Source: Nitriliruptorales bacterium (GTDB lineage: Bacteria; Actinomycetota; Nitriliruptoria; Euzebyales; Egibacteraceae). From it: a stretch of DNA of 13,788 nucleotides. The stretch's first letter is position 1. Each line of letters begins with the position of its first letter. The position numbers and the translations under genes were made by a program. The stretch lies in assembly GCA_007133145.1 (NCBI GenBank), contig SLNF01000028.1:1-13788 (forward strand). Reading direction: 5' to 3'. The notes below the pieces were generated by a model, which made no database searches, was not told the origin of the DNA, and worked only from the letters and a program-made list of their open reading frames with translations. Of this stretch, positions 9,694-13,788 are shown one piece after another.

Positions 9694-10806
9694 ATGGGAG
9701 CCCTCCACGATCTCGCCGCGGCGGGGCAGAGCGTGTGGTACGACAACATCCAGCGCGCCCTGCTCGACAGCGGTGCGCTCGCGGACTACCTGGAGCGCTA
9801 CGCGGTGACCGGGGTGACCTCGAACCCGACGATCTTCGAGCAGGCGATCTCGGGCGGCACCGACTACGACGAGGCGGTCGCGGAGGCCCTCGCCGAGGGC
9901 GTCGAGGACCCCGAGGCGCTGTTCTGGCGTGTCGCGGTCCGCGACATCCAGGACGCCGCGGACCTCCTCGCGCCGATCCACCGCGACACCGGGGGGCTCG
10001 ACGGCTACGTCTCCCTCGAGCTGCCGCCGCGCCTGGCGCACGACACCGACGGCTCGATCGAGATGGGCCTCGAGCTCGCCCGCCGCGTCGACCGACCGAA
10101 CCTCATGGTGAAGGTGCCGGGCACCCCGGCGGGGATGGGCGCGATCGAGGAGCTCATCGCGCAGGGCGTCAGCGTCAACGTCACCCTCCTCTTCTCGCTG
10201 TCGCAGTGGTCCGACACCGCCGAGGCCTACCTGCGCGGGCTCGAGCGCCGCCGGGGGGCCGGTCAGCCCCTCGACGTGGCCTCGGTCGCGTCGTTCTTCG
10301 TCAGCAGGATCGACGCCGCGGCCAACGAGGTCCTGCCCGACGAGCTCCACAACCGCCTCGCGGTCGCCAACGCCCAGCTCGCCTACGCCGCCTACCGGGG
10401 GCTGCTCGAGAGCCCGCGCTGGCACGCGCTCGCCGAGGCGGGGGCGACCCCCCAGCGCCTGCTGTGGGCGAGCACCTCGGCGAAGGACCCGCGCCTCGAG
10501 GAGGGCCACTACGTCACGGCCCTCGTCGCCGACGGCACGGTCAACACGATGCCCGAGCGCACGCTCCGGGCCTTCGACCGGGACGGGGCGATGACCGGGA
10601 CGCTCGGCCTCGACACCGCGCGGGCGCAGGAGGTCGCGGCCGCCGCGAGCGACGCCGGGGTCGGCCTCGAGCCGCTCGGCCGACGACTCCAGCAGGAGGG
10701 CGAGGGCAGCTTCGCCGCCTCCTTCGACGCCCTGCTCGCCTGCCTCGAGCGCAAGCGCGAGGCGTTGCGCGCCGAGAGCCCGCGCGCCGCGGCGCCGAGC
10801 TCCTGA
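9694..10806 (+). CDS. tal: Transaldolase
   Basis: The 370-residue protein starts at ATG 9694, seven bases after aaggag (9681-9686). It matches the long bacterial (mycobacterial-type) transaldolases: SVWYDNIQR (13-21), TGVTSNPTIFEQAI (39-52), the Schiff-base lysine K140 in LMVKVPGTPAG (137-147), VNVTLLFSLSQW (161-172), ASFFVSRIDAAAN (199-211), LLWASTSAKDP (256-266) and TVNTMPERTL (282-291). It transfers a dihydroxyacetone unit from sedoheptulose-7-phosphate to glyceraldehyde-3-phosphate, giving erythrose-4-phosphate and fructose-6-phosphate in the non-oxidative pentose phosphate branch, in the cytoplasm. It is the first gene of a plus-strand run with 28 bases to the next start. Transketolase, the usual partner, is not in the window. 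Length and all key motifs are intact. Confidence 0.95.
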   Translation: MGALHDLAAAGQSVWYDNIQRALLDSGALADYLERYAVTGVTSNPTIFEQAISGGTDYDEAVAEALAEGVEDPEALFWRVAVRDIQDAADLLAPIHRDTGGLDGYVSLELPPRLAHDTDGSIEMGLELARRVDRPNLMVKVPGTPAGMGAIEELIAQGVSVNVTLLFSLSQWSDTAEAYLRGLERRRGAGQPLDVASVASFFVSRIDAAANEVLPDELHNRLAVANAQLAYAAYRGLLESPRWHALAEAGATPQRLLWASTSAKDPRLEEGHYVTALVADGTVNTMPERTLRAFDRDGAMTGTLGLDTARAQEVAAAASDAGVGLEPLGRRLQQEGEGSFAASFDALLACLERKREALRAESPRAAAPSS

Positions 10807-10834
10807 CGAACCCGACGAGCGGAAGGACGAGCGC

Positions 10835-11707
10835 ATGAAGCTCGGCATGATCGGACTCGGCAAGATGGGCGGCAACATGGCCACGCGCCTGCGGCGCGGG
10901 GGCCACGAGGTCGTCGGCTACGACCGCGACCCCGCCGCGCGCGACGTCGACTCCCTGGAGGCGCTCGTCGCCGCGCTCGAGGGCGCCGACCGCCGCGTCG
11001 TCTGGGTCATGGTGCCCGCCGGAGCCCCCACCACCGAGACCCTCGAGGCGCTCGCCGGGCTGCTCGCCGCAGGCGACCTCGTCGTCGACGGAGGCAACTC
11101 GAACTTCCGCGCCTCCCAGGCCCACGGGGCGGCCCTCGCCGAGCGCGACATCGGCTTCGTGGACGCCGGTGTCAGCGGCGGCGTGTGGGGGCTCGACGAG
11201 GGCTATTGCATCATGGCCGGCGGGACCGACCGCGACATCGCCGATCTCCGTCCGGCCCTCGACACCCTCGTGACCGACGATGGCTTCGCCCACGTCGGGC
11301 CGATCGGCGCCGGCCACTTCACGAAGATGGTGCACAACGGCGTCGAGTACGGGATGATGCAGAGCTTCGCCGAGGGCTACGAGCTGCTGACCGCGAGCGA
11401 CCTCGACATCGACGTGCCCGCGGCGCTCGAGGTGTGGCGGCACGGCTCGGTCGTGCGCTCCTGGCTGCTCGACCTCTTCGCCGATGCCGTCCACGCCGAC
11501 CCGGCGCTCGACAGCGTCAAGGCCTGGGCGGCCGACTCCGGCGAGGGCCGCTGGACCGTCGAGCAGGCCGTCGAGCTGGCGGTGCCGGCACCGGCGATCA
11601 CCGCGGCGCTCTTCGCGCGCTTCGCCTCCCGACAGGACGACGCGCCGGCGATGAAGGCGATCGCGATCATGCGCAACGCCTTCGGCGGGCACGAGGTGCG
11701 GTCGTGA
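10835..11707 (+). CDS. gnd: 6-phosphogluconate dehydrogenase, short (about 300-residue) form
   Basis: The 290-residue protein starts at ATG 10835 after ggaagga (10821-10827). It has the Rossmann signature MIGLGKMGGNMA (5-16), VVDGGNSNFR (83-92), FVDAGVSGGVWGLDEGYCIM (108-127) and the active-site helix GAGHFTKMVHNGVEYGMMQ (158-176) with K164, N168 and E171, ending with MRNAFGGHEV (279-288). It decarboxylates 6-phosphogluconate to ribulose-5-phosphate with NAD(P)+ reduction. It belongs to the short GntZ/YqeC-like class rather than the roughly 470-residue class. D30 closes the second beta strand (VVGYDRD), a position where an acidic residue usually favours NAD+ over NADP+, so NAD+ use is inferred. 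Its TGA overlaps the GTG of zwf by four bases, indicating coupled translation. Confidence 0.93.
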   Translation: MKLGMIGLGKMGGNMATRLRRGGHEVVGYDRDPAARDVDSLEALVAALEGADRRVVWVMVPAGAPTTETLEALAGLLAAGDLVVDGGNSNFRASQAHGAALAERDIGFVDAGVSGGVWGLDEGYCIMAGGTDRDIADLRPALDTLVTDDGFAHVGPIGAGHFTKMVHNGVEYGMMQSFAEGYELLTASDLDIDVPAALEVWRHGSVVRSWLLDLFADAVHADPALDSVKAWAADSGEGRWTVEQAVELAVPAPAITAALFARFASRQDDAPAMKAIAIMRNAFGGHEVRS

Positions 11708-13107
11708 CCCAGCGCTGCGACGCCCTCGTCCTCTTCGGCGGCACCGGCGACCTCGCGCGGCGCAAGCTCTATCCCGCGCTCTACGAGCTCGCCCTGCTCG
11801 ATCGCCTGCCCCGGCGCGTCGTCGCCGTGGCCGCCTCGCCGTTGACGCTCGGCGAGTTGCGTGCGCAGGTCGAGGCCTCCGTCGCGGGCTTCGGCGGTGG
11901 CGCGGCCGACGAGCGGGCGCTCGCGCTCCTGCTCTCGGCGCTCGACTACGTCGCCGGGGACTACCGAGACCCCTGGACCTTCGAGCGGCTCGCCGAGGCG
12001 CTCGAGGGCACCGCGGCGCCACTGCTCTACCTCGCGATCCCGCCGAGCCTCTTCGAGACCGTCGTCGGCGGGCTCGCCTCCTCGGACATCGCCGGACGCG
12101 GCCGGGTCGTGCTCGAGAAGCCCTTCGGTCGCGATCTCGCCTCGGCGCGGGAGCTCAACCGCTGCGTGCTCGACGCCTTCGACGAGGCCTCGGTGTTCCG
12201 CATCGACCACTTCCTCGGCAAGGACCAGGTCCTCGACGTGCTCGTCTTCCGGCTGGCGAACTCGCTGCTCGAGCCCGTGTGGAACCGCCACCACGTCGCC
12301 AGCGTGCAGATCACGATGGCCGAGGCGCTCGACGTCGAGGGGCGCGGCTCGTTCTACGACGAGGTCGGCACCCTGCGCGACGTCGTGCAGAACCACCTCC
12401 TGCAGGTGCTCACCCTCGTGGCGATGGAACCGCCGGTCGACTCGAGCGCCGACGCGCTGCGTGACGAGAAGGTCAAGGTCCTACGGGCGATCCCCGACCT
12501 CGAGCCCGCGCGCCTCGTGCGCGGGCAGTACGTCGGCTATCGCCACGAGGACGGCGTGGCGCCGGCGTCGGAGATGGAGACCTACGCGGCGTTGACGACC
12601 TCGATCGAGTCGTGGCGTTGGGCAGGGGTGCCGTTCTCCATCCGGGCGGGCAAGGCCCTCGCGGCCACCGCCACCGAGGTCGTCGTCGAGTTCACGCGAC
12701 CACCGCTACAGTTCTTCGCCCGCTGCGACGCGCCGCCGCCTGAGCCCAACCGGCTGCGCTTCCAGATCAAGCCGGGGGGCGAGGTCGGCCTCGAGGTGCA
12801 GATCAAGTCGCCCGGCGGGGAGATGGTCAGCCACCCCGTCGAGTTGTCCTACCGCTACGACGAGCGCGTCGAGGGGACCCGGCAGGAGGCCTACGCCCGC
12901 CTGCTCGACGACGCCCTCGACGGTGACCAGCGCCTCTTCGCCCGCGCCGACGGCGTCGAGGAGGCCTGGCGGGTCGTCGGCCCGGTGCTCGAGAGGACTG
13001 GCCCCGTCCACCCCTACGAACGGGGTAGCTGGGGCCCCGCCGAGGCCGATCTTCTGCTCGCCGACGTCGGCGGCTGGCACACGCCGAAGGTGCGAGGCCA
13101 TGGCTGA
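11704..13107 (+). CDS. zwf: Glucose-6-phosphate 1-dehydrogenase
   Basis: The start is GTG 11704, inside the GTGA overlap with gnd; the first conserved residues (LVLFGGTGDLARRKLYPALY, 8-27) begin just after it. An in-frame start at 11185 would run through gnd and is rejected. Other blocks are LYLAIPPSLF (108-117), VVLEKPFGRDL (135-145) with K139, FRIDHFLGK (165-173) with D168, H169 and K173, NSLLEPVWNRHHV (186-198), FYDEVGTLRDVVQNHLLQVL (217-236) with the candidate catalytic base H231, and IRAGKAL (313-319). It oxidises glucose-6-phosphate to 6-phosphogluconolactone, generally with NADP+, and opens the oxidative pentose phosphate pathway. At 467 residues it is slightly short but complete. OpcA, a frequent neighbour in actinobacteria, is not next to it; instead the ROK kinase start overlaps its 3' end. 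Confidence 0.94.
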   Translation: MTQRCDALVLFGGTGDLARRKLYPALYELALLDRLPRRVVAVAASPLTLGELRAQVEASVAGFGGGAADERALALLLSALDYVAGDYRDPWTFERLAEALEGTAAPLLYLAIPPSLFETVVGGLASSDIAGRGRVVLEKPFGRDLASARELNRCVLDAFDEASVFRIDHFLGKDQVLDVLVFRLANSLLEPVWNRHHVASVQITMAEALDVEGRGSFYDEVGTLRDVVQNHLLQVLTLVAMEPPVDSSADALRDEKVKVLRAIPDLEPARLVRGQYVGYRHEDGVAPASEMETYAALTTSIESWRWAGVPFSIRAGKALAATATEVVVEFTRPPLQFFARCDAPPPEPNRLRFQIKPGGEVGLEVQIKSPGGEMVSHPVELSYRYDERVEGTRQEAYARLLDDALDGDQRLFARADGVEEAWRVVGPVLERTGPVHPYERGSWGPAEADLLLADVGGWHTPKVRGHG

Positions 13108-13788
13108 GCGGGTCCTCGCCGTCGACCTCGGCGGCACGACGATGCGCGCCGCGGTCATCGACGCCGACGGTCGGGTCCTGCTGCGGCGCACCCAGCCCAC
13201 GCCCCGCGGGCAGGCCTGCCCCGACGCGCTGCTCGCCCTCGTCGGCGAGGTGCTGGCCGACGAGCCCGTCGCAGGGGCGGTCGTCGGCCTGCCCGGACGG
13301 GTCGACCACGTGGCGGGTGCGCTCGAGCGCGCCCCGAACCTGCCGCCGCACTGGCCCGAGGCCCTGCGGGAGGACCTCCTCGCCGAGCGCCTCGGCGTGC
13401 CCGTCGCCCTGGCCAACGACGCCGATCTCGCGACCGTCGGCGAGGCGGCCTTCGGCGCCGGGCGCGGCGCGGCCGACCTCGTCTACGTCACGTTCTCGAC
13501 CGGGGTCGGGGCCGGCGTGCTGCTGGGTGGCCGTCTCGTCCGTGGCCGACGCTCGCTCGCCGAGCTCGGGCACACCATCGTCGACCTCGACGCCCTCGCC
13601 GCGGGTCGTCCCGCCACCGTCGAGGACCGTGGCTCGGGCACCGCTCTGGGCAGAGCGGGCGCGGCTCGTGGCCTGCCGCCTTCCGGCGCCGAGGTGGCCG
13701 CGCGCGCGACCAAGGGCTCCCCCGTGGCGGTCGAGGCCTGGCAGGAGGTCGCCGGGGTCGTCGGCGTCGCGGTCGCCAACGCCGCGCA
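13100..13788 (+). CDS. ROK-family sugar kinase (probable glucokinase), 3' end outside window
   Basis: The ATG at 13100 overlaps the last eight bases of zwf; gaagg at 13086-13090 can serve as ribosome site. The 229 visible residues have the ROK/ASKHA ATP-binding start VLAVDLGGTTMRAAVID (5-21), GAVVGLPGRVD (59-69), the catalytic-base segment VALANDADLATVGEAAFGAG (102-121) with D107, VYVTFSTGVGAGVLLGGRLV (129-148) and AELGHTIVD (154-162) with E155 and H158 at the sugar-contact positions. The CxCGxxGCxE zinc motif usually following this histidine is absent; the region reads LAAGRPATVEDRGSGTAL with no cysteines. Placement directly after zwf makes glucose phosphorylation the most likely job, feeding the next enzyme. 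A different hexose or a gluconate-type substrate cannot be excluded. Confidence 0.83.
   Translation, partial: MAERVLAVDLGGTTMRAAVIDADGRVLLRRTQPTPRGQACPDALLALVGEVLADEPVAGAVVGLPGRVDHVAGALERAPNLPPHWPEALREDLLAERLGVPVALANDADLATVGEAAFGAGRGAADLVYVTFSTGVGAGVLLGGRLVRGRRSLAELGHTIVDLDALAAGRPATVEDRGSGTALGRAGAARGLPPSGAEVAARATKGSPVAVEAWQEVAGVVGVAVANAA

Noticed and set aside
11185..11703. Upstream extension of the G6PDH frame
   Set aside because: It overlaps the well-supported 6PGDH gene and has low-complexity translation; the GTG in the GTGA overlap fits the family start.

Overview
The window is very GC-rich DNA with strong G/C preference at third codon positions and long spurious antisense reading frames. 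Together with the GTG starts, the gene content (a mycobacterial-type transaldolase, TMEM175-like and YhgE/Pip-like membrane proteins, a GH63-like glucosidase) suggests a high-GC actinobacterial chromosome. I cannot name the class or genus from this window alone. No tRNA, rRNA, CRISPR array, insertion sequence or integrase was seen. No stretch longer than 300 bases lacks a gene; the largest gaps are 1453-1695 and 7539-7773.

Layout. (1) 1-2232, plus strand: the 3' end of a YhgE/Pip-like multi-pass membrane protein, a TMEM175-type potassium channel candidate, and a small flavin-reductase-like protein. Each of the first two is followed closely by a strong hairpin. (2) 2273-7538, minus strand, read leftward: a compact operon of an 882-residue GH63/MGH1-like glucosidase, a GH133-type glycogen debranching enzyme and a stand-alone NAD(P)H-hydrate epimerase, joined by overlapping stop/start codons. 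(3) 7539-7773: the divergent promoter region, carrying an 11-bp tandem AAAGGTC repeat. (4) 7774-9635, plus strand: a formate/nitrite-transporter-family channel, then a strange 306-residue open frame. This frame looks like a Rieske + thiamine-diphosphate (ThDP) oxidase fusion that has lost two large blocks in frame and also the second Rieske histidine. (5) 9694-13788, plus strand: a tightly packed sugar-phosphate operon of transaldolase, short-form 6-phosphogluconate dehydrogenase, glucose-6-phosphate dehydrogenase and a ROK-family sugar kinase cut by the window edge.

How they may work together (inference): the minus-strand hydrolases would release glucose from glycogen-like or other glucosides. 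The ROK kinase would phosphorylate it. G6PDH and 6PGDH would oxidise glucose-6-phosphate to ribulose-5-phosphate, and transaldolase would work in the non-oxidative branch. The epimerase repairs hydrated NAD(P)H. A shared AAAGGTCAC word upstream of both the glucosidase and the transaldolase hints that the two operons could be co-regulated. 6-phosphogluconolactonase, transketolase and OpcA are not in the window.

The most unusual item is the doubly deleted Rieske/ThDP gene. I did not find convincing evidence of a wholly new system.
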